Source of the DNA: Halocaridina rubra
Taxonomy: Eukaryota > Arthropoda > Malacostraca > Decapoda > Atyidae
Reading direction: 5' to 3'
Length of the DNA: 64,000 bases
Assembly: GCA_037179515.1 (NCBI GenBank)
Contig: JAXCGZ010011553.1
Location: 1 to 64,000 of the forward strand
Part shown: piece by piece, positions 31,640-47,034 of the stretch
How the letters are laid out: the number at the start of each line of letters is the position of its first letter
How positions within the stretch are numbered: the stretch's first letter is position 1
The notes under the pieces: generated by a model
What the model saw: the letters and a program-made list of their open reading frames with translations, nothing else
What the model was told of the DNA's origin: nothing
Database searches by the model: none
Made by a program: the position numbers and the translations under genes

Positions 31640-32245
31640 TACTGTTAGAGAACTAACCACATCCAATTCTGAAGATAATTTAACCCACTTCTATATACTG
31701 TACTAAGCTAATCTATCCTAATTCCATTTACTAAGCTAATCTATCCTATACTGTACTAAGCTAATCTATCCTAATTCCATTTACTAAGCTAATCTATCCT
31801 AATTCCATTTAGTAACTTAATCTAACCCAATTTCCGTCATTAACTTAATCTCATTTCATTTACTCTATTAAGCTAATTCAATTCTATTTACTTCTTTATA
31901 TAAGCTGACTTTATTTACTAAATTAAAGTTGACTCCAATTACTTACCTAATCCAAACCAATTACACTATCTTAATCTAACCTGATTTCATGTACTAAATC
32001 AAACCCATTCCATTTATGAAATTAATGTAATCCATTCCATTTAGTTACCTAAACTAACTTGATTCCATTACGAACTTAATGAAAACCAATTCAATTTATT
32101 TCCATTGATATATTTAATCTAAGCTGCTGCTTATTAAACGTAATCTACCCTAATTCCAATCACTTACTCAATCTAACTTGATTCCATTAACATAATCCAA
32201 TGTAATGCCACTTTCTAACCTAATCTAACCCAATTCCAATTTCAC
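31640..32245. repeat. degenerate satellite, ~28-bp unit
   Basis: Many variants of ctaatctatcctaattccat followed by ttactaag. Near 31690-31810 the copies are almost identical and tandem; further on they diverge (taacttaatctaacccaatt). Related sequence resumes at 35090-35215, beyond the LINE insertions. Confidence 0.8.
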
Positions 32246-32249
32246 TGGA

Positions 32250-34815
<2,566 letters not shown>

Positions 34816-35225
34816 GGATTAGAACATATAAATGTTGATACGCTATTTCCCAAAAACCTAAATGCAAAAAAAGTTATAAATGTATGATTTACAAATCGCT
34901 GCCTAAAATATATATATATATTTTTTTCAAAATGTAGTTTATACTTGGAACACTGCCAAAACACCTTATAAATGCCACAAAAGTAAATGACTTCAAAAGA
35001 ATATTTAAGATGATGGAATAATTTAAAACTGAACTTGCAAGGAGTGGAGGCGTGCAAAAAGCACTTAATTAGTTCATGCCTAAACTCATCTCGTAAATAA
35101 CCTGGTTCCATTAACTGATATAATCCGATTACATTACCCAACTTAATTAATCTTACCCAGATCCATTCACTAACTAAATCTAACTCAATTCCATTTCCCA
35201 ACCTAACCATACCGTGCATACTTAC
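34816..35225. repeat. resumed degenerate satellite
   Basis: From about 35090 the sequence again shows taatccgattacattacccaacttaat and aaatctaactcaattccattt, the satellite type of 31640-32245. The segment 34816-35080 was not identified. Confidence 0.5.
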
Positions 35226-35902
<677 letters not shown>

Positions 35903-35969
35903 AGATCAATATATTTTTTCTTTTCTGTATTTCATTTGATGGAATTGTGTATGTTTACTTTCGCATCCC

Positions 35970-36210
35970 CAGGTGGGGAAAAAAATATGATGTTCCTCGT
36001 TGGAACAAAAATCTCACGATTAGTTGGGAAAAAATCTCATGATTAGTTGGGAGAAAATCTCATGCTGTCCCTACTTTGGAGAAATATTCACGATGTCTCT
36101 AGTCGGGATAAAATCTCATAATGTCTTTTGAAGGGGGGGAAAAAAAATCTCATAATGTCTCTTTAAGGGGGAAAAAAAAATCATGGTGTCCCTAGTTGGG
36201 AAAAAATTCG
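35970..36210. repeat. minisatellite, ~30-38 bp unit
   Basis: About seven units of gttgggaaaaaatctcatgatgtccct with variable A and G run lengths. The same unit resumes at 37087-37170 after a LINE insertion. Confidence 0.85.
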
Positions 36211-36579
36211 GATCTTGTAAAAATAAATAACCCAGGGTCGTTTAGGGGTATTCATCTTTACAAGAAAAGTCTTGGGCTTCGTTATATTTACAAGGTTGTT
36301 ATAGGGGTTGTTTGTATTTACAAGGTAATTATTAGCTGTTTTTCCTGTTGTTTTTCCTTTTATTTGCATTTGTGTATTTGTGTGAATAAATGTTCTGTAT
36401 TCTGACTTTTGTTTATTTATTCCTACATGATTTTTGACTTGGATTTTATAAAGACAGACAACGGGTTATTCAACTTTACAAGTTTAATTACAGGGTTATT
36501 TGACTTTACAAGTTTGATTACTGGTTATTAAATTTTACTTGTGGTTGTGGGGTTTATCTATCTTTACAAGAACGGGTTT
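36211..36579. repeat. dispersed ctttacaag repeats
   Basis: Blocks of tttacaag with tggttattnaa or ggggtt spacers recur at about 36255, 36285, 36320, 36472, 36502 and 36563. The array is irregular, with a unique segment at 36330-36445. It is part of the same low-complexity locus as the minisatellite. Confidence 0.6.
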
Positions 36580-37085
36580 GAGGAGAGCTTTGGCAGCCAG
36601 AGTAGATATGAATGTTCTGAGATGGTTTGGCCATGTGGAAAGGATGGATGATGAAAGACTGCTGAAAAAGGTGATGAATGCGAGTTGATGGGAGAAATGC
36701 TAGAGGGAGGCCTAGGTTTGGATGGATGGGTGGAGTAAGGAGAGCCCTGAATGATAGGAGGATGGATGTGAGAGAAGCAAGCGAGCGTGCTAGGAATAGG
36801 AATGAGTGGCGAGCGATTGTGACGCAGCTCTTATGGGCATCTGCTGTTACCACGGGGCTGCATCTTACGGAGGTAGCCTTATGGTAGCGGCAGTAGGGGA
36901 GTTGGCAGTTGTGAAGCGACACAGGTTGTGGAAGAGCCGGGAGGATGGGCTGTGGCACTCCAGCAGTGCCATCTGAACGGTTGCTAGCTCCCTCGTCATT
37001 GCCCATAGAGCAAAGTAACTTCCTTATTGTTTTTTTTTTTGTCGGCTACCCCCCAAATTGGGGGAAACAGCCAAGATAAATGAAT
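36580..37085 (+). mobile_element. 5'-truncated LINE with hairpin 3' tail
   Basis: It begins inside the C-terminal coding region (RVDMNVLRWFGHVERMDD) and keeps a broken frame past the NEWRAIVTQL block. Its 3' UTR ends gtcggctacccccc-aaatt-gggggaaacagccaag and is followed by (TGAA)n. It is the same family as 55465-56835, and much shorter. Confidence 0.85.
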
Positions 37086-37086
37086 G

Positions 37087-37170
37087 AATGACAAAATCCA
37101 AATATTCTCATGATGTCCCAAATTGTGAAAAAAAAAAATATATATTTTGATGTCCCTAGTTGGGAAAACT
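37087..37170. repeat. minisatellite resumed after LINE
   Basis: Units tctcatgatgtcccaaattgtg and ttttgatgtccctagttggg match the array at 35970-36210. Confidence 0.75.
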
Positions 37171-37532
37171 TTTATGCTATTCAGTGTAGTGCTAGATTGA
37201 TCACGGTTGGGATCGTTAGGTTAGTGTACCTCCATTTAAGAAACGAGCTGATTATTGAAATTATTGTGTTTAAGTTTAGTTATGTTTTTCAATATTTCAT
37301 TTTTTTTAACCTAGACGAACATATATTACAGTAACTGGGTATTTTCACACCCTAGTTATAAAAAAAATCATGTACTATTTATTACATTATTAGGTTAGGT
37401 TAGATAGTTCTTGGAGTTCAGAAACGAGTTGACAATTGGAATGATTTTTTAAGTTGTTTTAGTTACTTTTTTTCATTAGTATTTTATTTCTTGCTTTTAA
37501 AACCACGCCTATGTATTTTTTTCCAAATGCTT
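37171..37532. other. intergenic, nothing recognised
   Basis: AT-rich, includes ttaggttaggttagat at 37389; no gene. Confidence 0.4.
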
Positions 37533-37705
37533 TTGGCAAATAATGGCACCACTACAGTGGTAAAGTACTCAATTCGGCGGGTGATGGACCTATGTTCGAA
37601 ATCGCGGCGGATTGTTAGGAAGGGCATCCAGTATAAATTCCCCGACCTCAATACGTCTGTGTCCACTCCCAATTGTGGACTAACTGTGACACGTAAACCG
37701 TTGAA
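37533..37705 (+). repeat. tRNA-derived SINE (T family)
   Basis: A-box region ctacagtggtaaagtac, B-box region tatgttcgaaatcg, body taggaagggcatccag, tail ccactcccaattgtggacta and ctgtgacacgtaaa. The full family layout is present. Confidence 0.75.
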
Positions 37706-37751
37706 AAATGTTTTATTATTGACTCTTTACTTGCCTTATATAAATTTTGAT

Positions 37752-37786
37752 GATAATAATAATAATAATAATAATAATGATTATTA

Positions 37787-37846
<60 letters not shown>
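37752..37846. repeat. (TAA)n then (TTA)n, inverted trinucleotide arrays
   Basis: An AAT-type run is followed by a complementary ATT-type run, which could fold into a long hairpin. Confidence 0.95.
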
Positions 37847-37965
37847 GAATGCGACTCTGGTGTATACACATGTTCGTACATACCAGGTAATTTTTCTAAA
37901 TGTCATACATCCAAGTTTAAAACTGTAGCAATAGCATATGCATAGCAATACTTGTTATAATACGT

Positions 37966-38074
<109 letters not shown>

Positions 38075-38127
38075 TTTCTAGTATATTTCAATATTAGAAA
38101 AGCAATTTCAGACCGTCTTTATTAAAT

Positions 38128-38130
<3 letters not shown>

Positions 38131-38166
<36 letters not shown>

Positions 38167-38183
38167 TGTATGATTAATTATTA

Positions 38184-38260
<77 letters not shown>
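38131..38260. repeat. (AAT)n and (AT)n arrays
   Basis: (AAT)n at 38131-38165, a short link, then (AT)n at 38189-38260 that abuts the LINE fragment. Confidence 0.96.
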
Positions 38261-39299
<1,039 letters not shown>

Positions 39300-39825
39300 G
39301 TGTGTGTGTAAAATTGCCAAATTGTGCTCGCGGAAAGAGCCCCGTGCTCGTAACTCCCTGTCTTCTGATTGATTCCATTATTGTACTTAGTGATATTTAT
39401 CATGCTTGTCTTGAAAACTATGGATTGCGTTATCATTAACTACCTCCTCGCTTAGCAAATTCCAATCAACTACTTTTACACTAAAAAGTTGTTTCTTTAC
39501 ATCCTGCAAAGAATTTTCTTACAAAGCTTCAAACTATGACCTCCAGTTCTAGTGCCAGCCATATCAAAATTTTGATCCCTATCCACTCTTTCATAACCTT
39601 GAAGGAATTTAAGAGCCGTCACCACATCCTCTCTCATTCTTCTTGCTTCGAGTGATGGTAAATTTAATTCCCACAGCCTCACCTCATAACTGAGATTGCA
39701 TATTTCGGGCACCAGTTTCGTGGCATGTCTTTGAACGTTTTCCAACTTAACTACGTGATTCTCAAGTGTGGATTCCAAATCGGGGCTGCATATAGGTTAT
39801 ATAAATATTTCTGAACTTTTCCCAA
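39300..39825 (-). mobile_element. CR1/Rex1-type LINE, 3' part, split by a gypsy insertion
   Basis: Minus-strand translation: VVKLENVQRHATKLVPEICN, LPSLEARRMREDVVTALKFL and the FSVKVVDWNLLS-like C-terminal block. The 3' end runs into (CA)n(TA)n. Its 5' continuation is at 41963-43395, across the gypsy element. Compare the uninterrupted junction at 46610-46710 (ctgaacatttccttctccat). Confidence 0.8.
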
Positions 39826-41404
39826 CAGGATTATCAGCTTCAATTTCACTTACAACAGGATTATCATAATCATTATTCAACATTTCATTATTAGACTGAT
39901 TGAAATCTCCAAAATATCTATGCATCAATTGATCAGAATGTCTTTTCCATATCATATTCCCTGAACAATGTACTTGCACTTTATAATTTCTTAAACCCAA
40001 TACTTCTACAATTCTACCTTCCACCCATAGTGGACCTTTACCATAGTTACGTGCAAACACAGCATCATCAACTTTGTACATGTTTTCTTCATTTAAAAGA
40101 CTATCATTACATTCTTTACTTTCTTTCAGCTTTACATCTACAGTACCTCTGAAATTTCTATTAAACATAATCTCTGCAGGAGCTTTTCCTGTAGCAGAAT
40201 GTACAGTTCTTCTATAGTTATAAAGAAAACGACAAACTCTAGTAGTATAATCTCCCTCTTTAAATTTCCTTAAACCCTCCTTAAATGTCCTTACAGCTCT
40301 TTCTGCAAGACCATTAGAGGCTGGATGATAAGGGGCAGGACAAACATGTTTTATACCATTCTTTTGCAAAAACACCTTCATTTCCTGTGATACAAAATTA
40401 GGAGCATTATCTGACACTATCATGTCTGGCAAGCCAAAATTAGAAAATACTTTCCTTAGGTGATTTATAGTGACACCAGATGTTGCAGAACTAGAGAACT
40501 GTATATCTAAGAACTTACTATAAGAATCAATGACAATTAGAAAATATTTACCATCAATAGGACCTGCATAGTCCATATGGACCCTAGACCATGGTTTTCC
40601 CGTATTAGGCCATGACAAAGTATTAGCTGGTGGTTGTTTATAATTCTTAAAACAAATATTACAATTCTTTGTCATCTCTGCAAGGTCTTGGTCAATCTTT
40701 GGCCACCAAACCCATTTCCTAGCCTCTGCTTTCATGGCATTTATTCCATTATGACCATTATGTAAATGAGTCAATATCTTACACCTCAACTCTACAGGTA
40801 TTACAATACGATTCCTGTATAACACTACATATTTTCTTCTTACAACCTGAACCTGTGACTGAACCTCATCTTTCTCACTTACAAATGCTTTTTCCATGTT
40901 CAAAATTCTCTCCAAAATAGCCTGAGAGGTCATTGCTTGGAGATCTATGTTGAGAGCCACTATATTTGAAAAATAAACTTCAGCATCTACAGCCATAAAT
41001 AACTGATCTCTTACTCTACCATCAAATTGGTTGCCAAAATTACAATGCTTTGCTAGAGCCTTTAAATCAGCATACAATTCTTTTACACTCTCATCCTTCC
41101 TTTTTTTTCTTTGCTGGAAGGCTAGCAAACTTCTGTGATAAGAAGGCGTAACAATAAAATGACCTTTCAATAACTGAACCAAGTCTGCATAAGACTTTGT
41201 GTGGGGCAAATCAGGAGCACAAAGATTGCCTAAAACACTAAAAACATCAGTACCCAATGACACAAGCAGGAGATTTTTTTTCTCGTCAGCCTCAGTGACA
41301 TTTAAATGACTAAAATGTGCCTCTAATAGGCTTAGCCATAATTCCAAGGAAATTTTCGATGGATTAAAACAATCAATTCTAATCTGATTCAACGACGACG
41401 ACAT
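39797..41404 (-). CDS. gag-integrase fusion ORF of a Ty3/gypsy (Mag-like) element
   Basis: The frame is open from 41440; the ATG at 41404 (MSSSLNQIRIDCF) is the likelier start, giving 535 codons. The first ~185 residues are a retrotransposon gag (SLELWLSLLEAHF start; KELYADLKALAKHCNF). The nucleocapsid CCHC knuckle, protease, reverse transcriptase and RNase H are all missing. From about residue 190 the frame continues as integrase: an H2C2 zinc-binding region (HNGHNGINAMKAEARKWVWW, then CNICF) and a catalytic core with all three acidic positions visible (MDYAGPI, VSDNAPNF, LAERAVRTFKEGL). A C-terminal region ends in a few residues read from flanking LINE DNA. No stop or shift interrupts it. 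It is either a chance deletion derivative or a retained gag-IN protein. Such an integrase alone would not make the element mobile. Confidence 0.8.
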   Translation of the reverse strand: MSSSLNQIRIDCFNPSKISLELWLSLLEAHFSHLNVTEADEKKNLLLVSLGTDVFSVLGNLCAPDLPHTKSYADLVQLLKGHFIVTPSYHRSLLAFQQRKKRKDESVKELYADLKALAKHCNFGNQFDGRVRDQLFMAVDAEVYFSNIVALNIDLQAMTSQAILERILNMEKAFVSEKDEVQSQVQVVRRKYVVLYRNRIVIPVELRCKILTHLHNGHNGINAMKAEARKWVWWPKIDQDLAEMTKNCNICFKNYKQPPANTLSWPNTGKPWSRVHMDYAGPIDGKYFLIVIDSYSKFLDIQFSSSATSGVTINHLRKVFSNFGLPDMIVSDNAPNFVSQEMKVFLQKNGIKHVCPAPYHPASNGLAERAVRTFKEGLRKFKEGDYTTRVCRFLYNYRRTVHSATGKAPAEIMFNRNFRGTVDVKLKESKECNDSLLNEENMYKVDDAVFARNYGKGPLWVEGRIVEVLGLRNYKVQVHCSGNMIWKRHSDQLMHRYFGDFNQSNNEMLNNDYDNPVVSEIEADNPVGKSSEIFI

Positions 41405-41752
41405 TGCGGACCTATTCTGTAATATTACCAGTATCCACAAACACTTAGGCTAATGTAGCACCCAAACAACCGACAATTCGATATGCTAGGGTAGCAAAAA
41501 CGTATGCTAGGCTTGAAGAAACATGCGCCCAAAACTGCAGCAACATCATACAGGGCACCTAGGCTTAAATCCAACACTAGCCTAGTCGAGGTGAATCACG
41601 CAGCATCAATCCAGGATCCAATTAGGCATAACCATGGTAGCCTAATCCTGGCGTCGGCAAACAAAACATTTGGCACCTACCAGAAATCTTGCAAGGCGAA
41701 TCTATTTAAGCCAGTAATATAACCAAACTCAAGAGGTTTCCCATATCCATGA

Positions 41753-41770
41753 AGGGTTTACTCGTCGCCA
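41753..41770 (-). promoter_or_regulatory. primer binding site of gypsy element
   Basis: The minus strand reads TGGCGACGAGTAAACCCT, starting 2 bases after the LTR. TGGCGACGAG is the usual start of the primer binding site in Mag-type Ty3/gypsy elements, thought to pair with a serine tRNA. The assignment comes from family knowledge. Confidence 0.6.
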
Positions 41771-41772
41771 AA

Positions 41773-41962
41773 TGTAAAGGTTTGTATTAATAATGAGCGT
41801 ATATCATGGCTTCCAGTTTATTGTTGCAAGATGTGTGCCGGTCGGCTCAATCAATATAAACATTAGAAACCAAATAGGTAGAAGTACAATGAAAACAAAA
41901 GAGGTGCGATAAAGGGAATAACCTTATTATCAATAAAGGATTAGATCACTTATATCATAACA
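41773..41962 (-). repeat. 5' LTR of gypsy element, 190 bp
   Basis: On the minus strand it begins TGTTATGATATAAGTG and ends AAACCTTTACA (TG..CA ends). It contains an AATAAA in its second half. No second copy exists in the window. Confidence 0.7.
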
Positions 41963-43395
41963 TTACCCATGTGCCTGAAGGCTATACATACATTTGCTAA
42001 GTAAGCATATGCTGCCCTTAGTATGTCATTTATATGCATTTCCGGAGACAAACTGCCAGTACGTTTGCTCCAAGATCTCTCTCATTCACTGTCTCTTGAA
42101 GTTCTGCTCCTGCTATTATGTATTCAAGCTTTGGCCTTCTTGCATTTGTACCCATTCTCAATTCCTTACATTTAGAAGTATTGAATTTTATTAGCCACTT
42201 TTCTGATCATTCATGCAGATTATTTAGGGCTTCCTGAAGTTCTCTACCATTGTTCTCGTCTCTTACTCTCTTTACAATCTTTGCATCATCTACATACATT
42301 TTCATGAATGTAGTAACAGACTCAGGTAGGTCATTTACATATACAAGGAACAAAAGAAGCCCTAAAACTGATCCCTGTGGATCTCCGCTACTAACCATCC
42401 TCCATTCAGACACTGGGTGTCTTACTGAAACCTCTCTTCTCTTCCTTCTAAGTAAGTTTCTATCCATTCCAAGACATTTCCACTTATTCTCGCCATTGCT
42501 TGCCGCTTCTTAATAAGTCACCCACGTGGGACCATATCAAATAACTTCTGGAAGTTTAGAAATATGCAATCTGCCAGCCCTCTTTTTCCAATAAGATTTG
42601 GCTTACCTCATCATAGTATTCTACCAAGTTTGTTACTGTTGATCTACATTCTCTCAAGCCATGTTGTCTCACTGACAAAAAGTTGAAGGCTTCCAAGTGA
42701 AAAGAGATATGTTTCCTTAGTAGTTCCTCCATAACTTTGCAAACTATTCTGGTCAAGGAAACAGGTCTATTTTTACAGCTGTATTCCTCCTCCCCTTTTT
42801 GAAGATAGGTACCACATTTGTTTGTTTCCAGCATCTTGGAATCTCCCCTGACTAGCGACTTTTCAAATATGATACTTAGTACCGCTGATATTGAATTAGC
42901 ACATTTCTTAAGTACATAAAGGGATATATCATTAGGATCTGTAGCTTTATGGGCATCGAACTGCATCAGCACTTTGCATACCTCTGTGGCTGAAAAGATT
43001 ATATTCTCTAATACCGACCCATGAGCTCCTATCTCTGCAATCTGAGGGAGTGTAGTATTTTCTACTGTAAATATTGACTGAAACTCCTTGTTCAATTCTT
43101 TGGAGATCTTTTCATCCGTCTCAGTGATACTTCCATCCGCTCTCTGTAGCTTTAAGACCTGTTCTTTTACCTTCAGTTTTCCTTTGATAAAGCTGTGGAA
43201 ATGTTTGGGATTTTCTTTAGCCTTCCTGGTGATATCCCTTTCATAATCTATCTCTGCCTCTCTTCTTTTACTAAGGTAATAATTTCTTGCTCTTTTATAA
43301 GTCTGCCAGGCATTTATGTATTTTCTCCTCCTATACCTTTACCAGTATTTGTCTCTCCACTCCTTAGCTCTCTTACACTCGCTATTAAACCATTT
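41963..43395 (-). mobile_element. CR1/Rex1-type LINE, reverse transcriptase part
   Basis: Minus-strand frames: RKAKENPKHFH-type linker near 43200, then the RT start at 42556-43095 (FDAHKATDPNDISLYVLKKC, LRECRSTVTNLVEYYDEV) and 42207-42467 (SSGDPQGSVLGLLLFLVYVN, with the catalytic YVDDAK). A frameshift and a gap of about 90 bp separate the two ORFs. The expected KxG-PD motif has become ATDPND. It is an inactive copy and continues at 39825 across the gypsy element. Confidence 0.85.
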
Positions 43396-43399
43396 CTCT

Positions 43400-46120
43400 C
43401 TGGCATGAATCACGCCTATTATGGTGCGAGGCTCATGTACCATGAATCTCCTGACTTTGATGTTCTCTGGCTTAAAGTCTATCTTCCTTTGCTTCTGCTA
43501 CTGTTCTCCAAACTCCACTGAGTTTGTGTCTTTCTTTGAATATCTGTCCTCGTGCCATGAGTCCTTGCTATCTTCTCACACTGATGTGGGAGGAAGTGAG
43601 GCCCTTACTTTCTCTACTACTCACAATCTGGAGGAAATTGTCAAACATCCTACTCGCGTTCCTGATCGTCACAAACATGCTGCAAACACTCTTGACCTAT
43701 TTTTTTACTTCTAACCCTTCAGATTACTCTTATTCTGTGCTTTCCCCTCTTGGTAAATCTGACCACTCTATGATCTCAATCTCTTCCATTTTTGCTCCCC
43801 CACCACCAATCCCTCCTACTCAGCGCCGCCTTTGGCACTTCTTGCGTACCCAACATGAAAATTTACTTAGCTTTCTCTCTGACTTCCCATGGGATGAATA
43901 CTGCTTTCGGTCTCCCATCCCTGATCAGGTAGCTCTAAAAGTTGCTGAAATCATGAGCGCGGGAATGGAGGCATACATCCCCTCTTCTACAAAAACTTTC
44001 TCTCCCCCTAATCCTTGGTTTGACCGTGCCTGCTCCATAGCTATCCAGGCTAGGAATTGGGCTCACCGATCTTACCAAGCCTCTCCTTCTGATTTAACTT
44101 GCTTTGCTTTTATTATAGCTAATAATCACTGTACTGCTCAGATTCGAAGGTCAAAGGCTTCCTTTATAAGACTGAAAGTTGATGACCTTAAGTCCTCTCC
44201 CACTGACAATTGCTTCTGGTCCATAGCCAAAAACCTCTCCATTAACTTTTGTAACTCAAGCTTTCCCCCTCTCATTCGTTCTGATGGTTCTATAGCTTGC
44301 TCTCCCTCTGACAAAGCCACTCTCTTTGGCTCTCATTTTTCAGCCAACTCTTCTATAAATGATTCTAGCGCACCTGTTCTTCAGTCTTTACCCCTCTCTA
44401 ACCCTATGTTCTCCCTTATCCTTTCTTCACGCGAAGTTCATAAGGTTCTTCGCTCGCTAAAGACGAACAAGGCATCTGGTCCCGATGGTATCCCTGCAAA
44501 GTTCCTTAAGGAGTTTGCAGATGAACTGCTTCCGTGCTTTGCCGTCTTTTTCGCCTCATTTTGTCAACCAGTATCTATTCTTCATCTTGGAAGTATGCTG
44601 TAATTCAGCCTGTTCCTAAGAAGGGTGACCACTCTATTCCTTCTAACTACCGACCTGTTGCCCTAACCTCCTCTATTGCTAAAGTTTTCGAAACTTTGCT
44701 CAATTCTCACTTCTTGAAACACCTTGAATCCAACTCACTTATCTCCGATCACCAGTACGGCTTCCGCAAGGCAAGATCCACTGGTGATCTGTCCTATCTT
44801 ACTCATGTATGGTCATCTTCTCTGAGGAACTATGGGGAATCCTTTGTCGTCGCCCTTGATATCTCTAAGGCTTTTGACAGAGTCTGGCACAAGGCTCTAT
44901 TGGCCATACTCCCTGTCTATGGCTCTACCCCTTCTTTCTGTTCTCTGATTTCCAGTATTCTTACTGACCGTTTTATACCTGTAGTTATTGATGGTGCGAC
45001 ATCTCTTACCAGTGGTGTTCCACAGGGCTCTGTTCTTTCACCTACTCTGTTCCTTCTCTTCATCAATGATCTGCTATCATCCCCATCTTCCTCTCTTCTT
45101 CATGCCTTTGCTGATGATTCTACCCTTCACCTTTCCTCTGCCTTTTCTTCACAACCTTCATCTGTTACTCGTAATCAATCTCGTATCACTCTTTCTTCTA
45201 CTCTTAACTCCGATTTGCAGAGAGTATCTGAGTGGGGCACTCAAAATTTAGTTAAATTCAATGCCTCCAAGACACAGTTTCTGGCTATCTCTTTATCTTC
45301 TTCTCCTTCTGATAACCCTATTGTCTTCGAAACTAATGAAATTTACCCTCTTAACTCTATCAACATATTAGGAATCCATATAGCCTCTAACTTGTCTTGG
45401 AGGAATCACATAATCCAAATTTCTAAATCTTCATCCGAAAAATTTGGGGTTTTGTTTCGTTTTCGTCATTACTTTTCCTCTTTGCAGTTACATAAAATTT
45501 ACAAAAGTCTTATCCGTCCCTGCTTAGAATACTGCTCACAATCTGGGGTGCTTCTTCTTATACTTATCTTCTTGATAGGATTGAACCTAAGGCAGTCAGA
45601 CTCATTAATGATCCTTCTCTTACTTTTAATCTGGATTCTCTCTCGCTTCGCAGTAAGGTATCTTCCCTTTTGCTACTACTTCCATCGCTGCTCTGATGAG
45701 TTGGCTAGTTGCATCCCTCCCCCACTATCGAGGCCGCGTAACACTCGCCAAGCGGCGTCATCTCACAGGTACTGTGTGGAGATCTGTAGCTCGCGGATTG
45801 GTCGGTGCAGCGACTGCTTCTTCCCATCTACCTCCAGACTCTGGAACTCTCTTCCTCCTTCTGTCTTTCCTAATTCTTATGACCTTTCATCCATCAAAAA
45901 GCAGATCAATCGTCAGCTCAGAGCCTAGTCCTCCATATCTCTGGGTCCTCTGTACTTTGACTGTTTTTTCTGTCTGTCATTTTCCTTTGTGTGACATTAC
46001 CTCATCTCTGCCTTGTCCTTAACCTTTTTATTTTCTTTTGTCTTGGTATATTCTTGTGCCCGGGCCTTTATTGATGAGGGCAGTTTCTGCCTGTCCCGGT
46101 GTCACACTCATAAAAAAAAA
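43400..46120 (+). mobile_element. Jockey-like LINE, long copy with shifted frames
   Basis: The plus strand holds the C-terminal endonuclease region (SPDFDVLWLKVYLP; HPTRVPDRHKHAANTLDLFF; SDHSMISIS) up to 43790. A linker and the reverse transcriptase follow: NKASGPDGIPAKFLKEF, NYRPVALTSSIAKVFE, ALDISKAFDRVWHKALL, SGVPQGSVLSPTLFLLFIND and catalytic FADDSTLHL near 45110. The C-terminus ends LWNSLPPSVFPNSYDLSS at about 45900. The frame changes near 43705, 44555, 45530 and before 45680, so it makes no single protein. The 3' end has a 10-base A tail at 46111-46120. It is 5'-truncated inside the endonuclease and is the least decayed member of its family here. Confidence 0.88.
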
Positions 46121-46249
46121 ATCTACTATCTTCCCATATTCCTCACAATAGATGTCATACATTTCTTGTACAGATTTGTTGTTGAATAAGTGCCCTATGG
46201 TTGCGAATTCCTGTCTCTTGGTGGGTTCCATTTTTGTACTCAATTTGAA

Positions 46250-46725
46250 TTGAGTTAGCATTTACTACCTCCTTGCTCTGCGAATTCCAGTCATCAACTG
46301 CTCTTACACTAAAAATGTGCTTCCTTACAGCATGCAAAGAATTTTATAAGAAGCTCAAACTATGACTTCTTGTTGTAGAACCATCCATATCAGTTTATCG
46401 ATCCCTATACAATCTGTCTAAACCATGAAGGAATTTGAGAACCGTCACCATATCCCTTCATCCTTCTAGCTTCGAGTAATGGCAAGTCTTAATTTTTTGC
46501 AGCCTCTCCGCATAACAGAGATTGCATATATTATGGCACAAGTTTCGTTACATGTCTTTAAACTTTTTCCAGCTTATTTTATGTGCTTTTTCAAGTGTGG
46601 ATTCCAAAAGGGGCTGCATATTCAAGCTTTGGCCTCACATAAGTTACATAAATATTTCTGAACATTTCCTTCTCCATGTGTCTGAAGGCTACCCTTACAT
46701 TTGCTAAGACATATGCAGTCTCAGT
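46250..46725 (-). mobile_element. CR1/Rex1-type LINE 3' fragment
   Basis: Minus strand: AVRKHIFSVRAVDDWNSQS and NAN block at the 3' side, and a FKDMXRNLCHNICNLCYAER-like segment upstream. It gives the uninterrupted version of the sequence into which the gypsy element at 39826 inserted. Confidence 0.7.
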
Positions 46726-46734
46726 AATGAGGGG

Positions 46735-46995
46735 AGGCTGAGGAGAATTTTGATATGGCGTGCTCTAGAACTAGAGGTCATAGTTTGCAGCTTCGTAAAA
46801 AAATATCTTTGAATGATGTAAGAAGTGCTTTTTAAGTGCAAGAGTAGTTAATGACTGGAATTTGCTAAGTGAGGGTGGTTAATGCTAACTCAATTCATAG
46901 TACAAACATGATAAATATCATTATGTACAAAAACGAAACCGACCAGCAGACGAGGAGTTACAAGCATAGGGCACTTTCCTGTAAGCACAATTAGG
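46735..46995 (+). mobile_element. CR1/Rex1-type LINE 3' fragment
   Basis: The plus strand encodes FDMACSRTRGHSLQLRKKIS with the FLSARVVNDWNLLSEG C-terminal block, and ends in cacaattaggtaattgcacacgcac. It lies head-to-head with the previous fragment. Confidence 0.7.
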
Positions 46996-47034
46996 TAATT
47001 GCACACGCACATGCATGCACACACACACATGGAC

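Larger units (their letters stand above)
39826..41962 (-). mobile_element. Ty3/gypsy element, internally deleted and without its 3' LTR
   Basis: The order on the minus strand is 5' LTR (41962-41773), primer-binding-type sequence, leader, then the fused gag-integrase ORF. The element sits within a CR1/Rex1-type LINE. Comparison with the empty-site-like copy at 46610-46710 places its edges at about 39825 and 41962. The right edge shows the LTR next to ttaccc. The left edge has no LTR, so the 3' end was deleted along with a few flanking bases. Confidence 0.8.
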
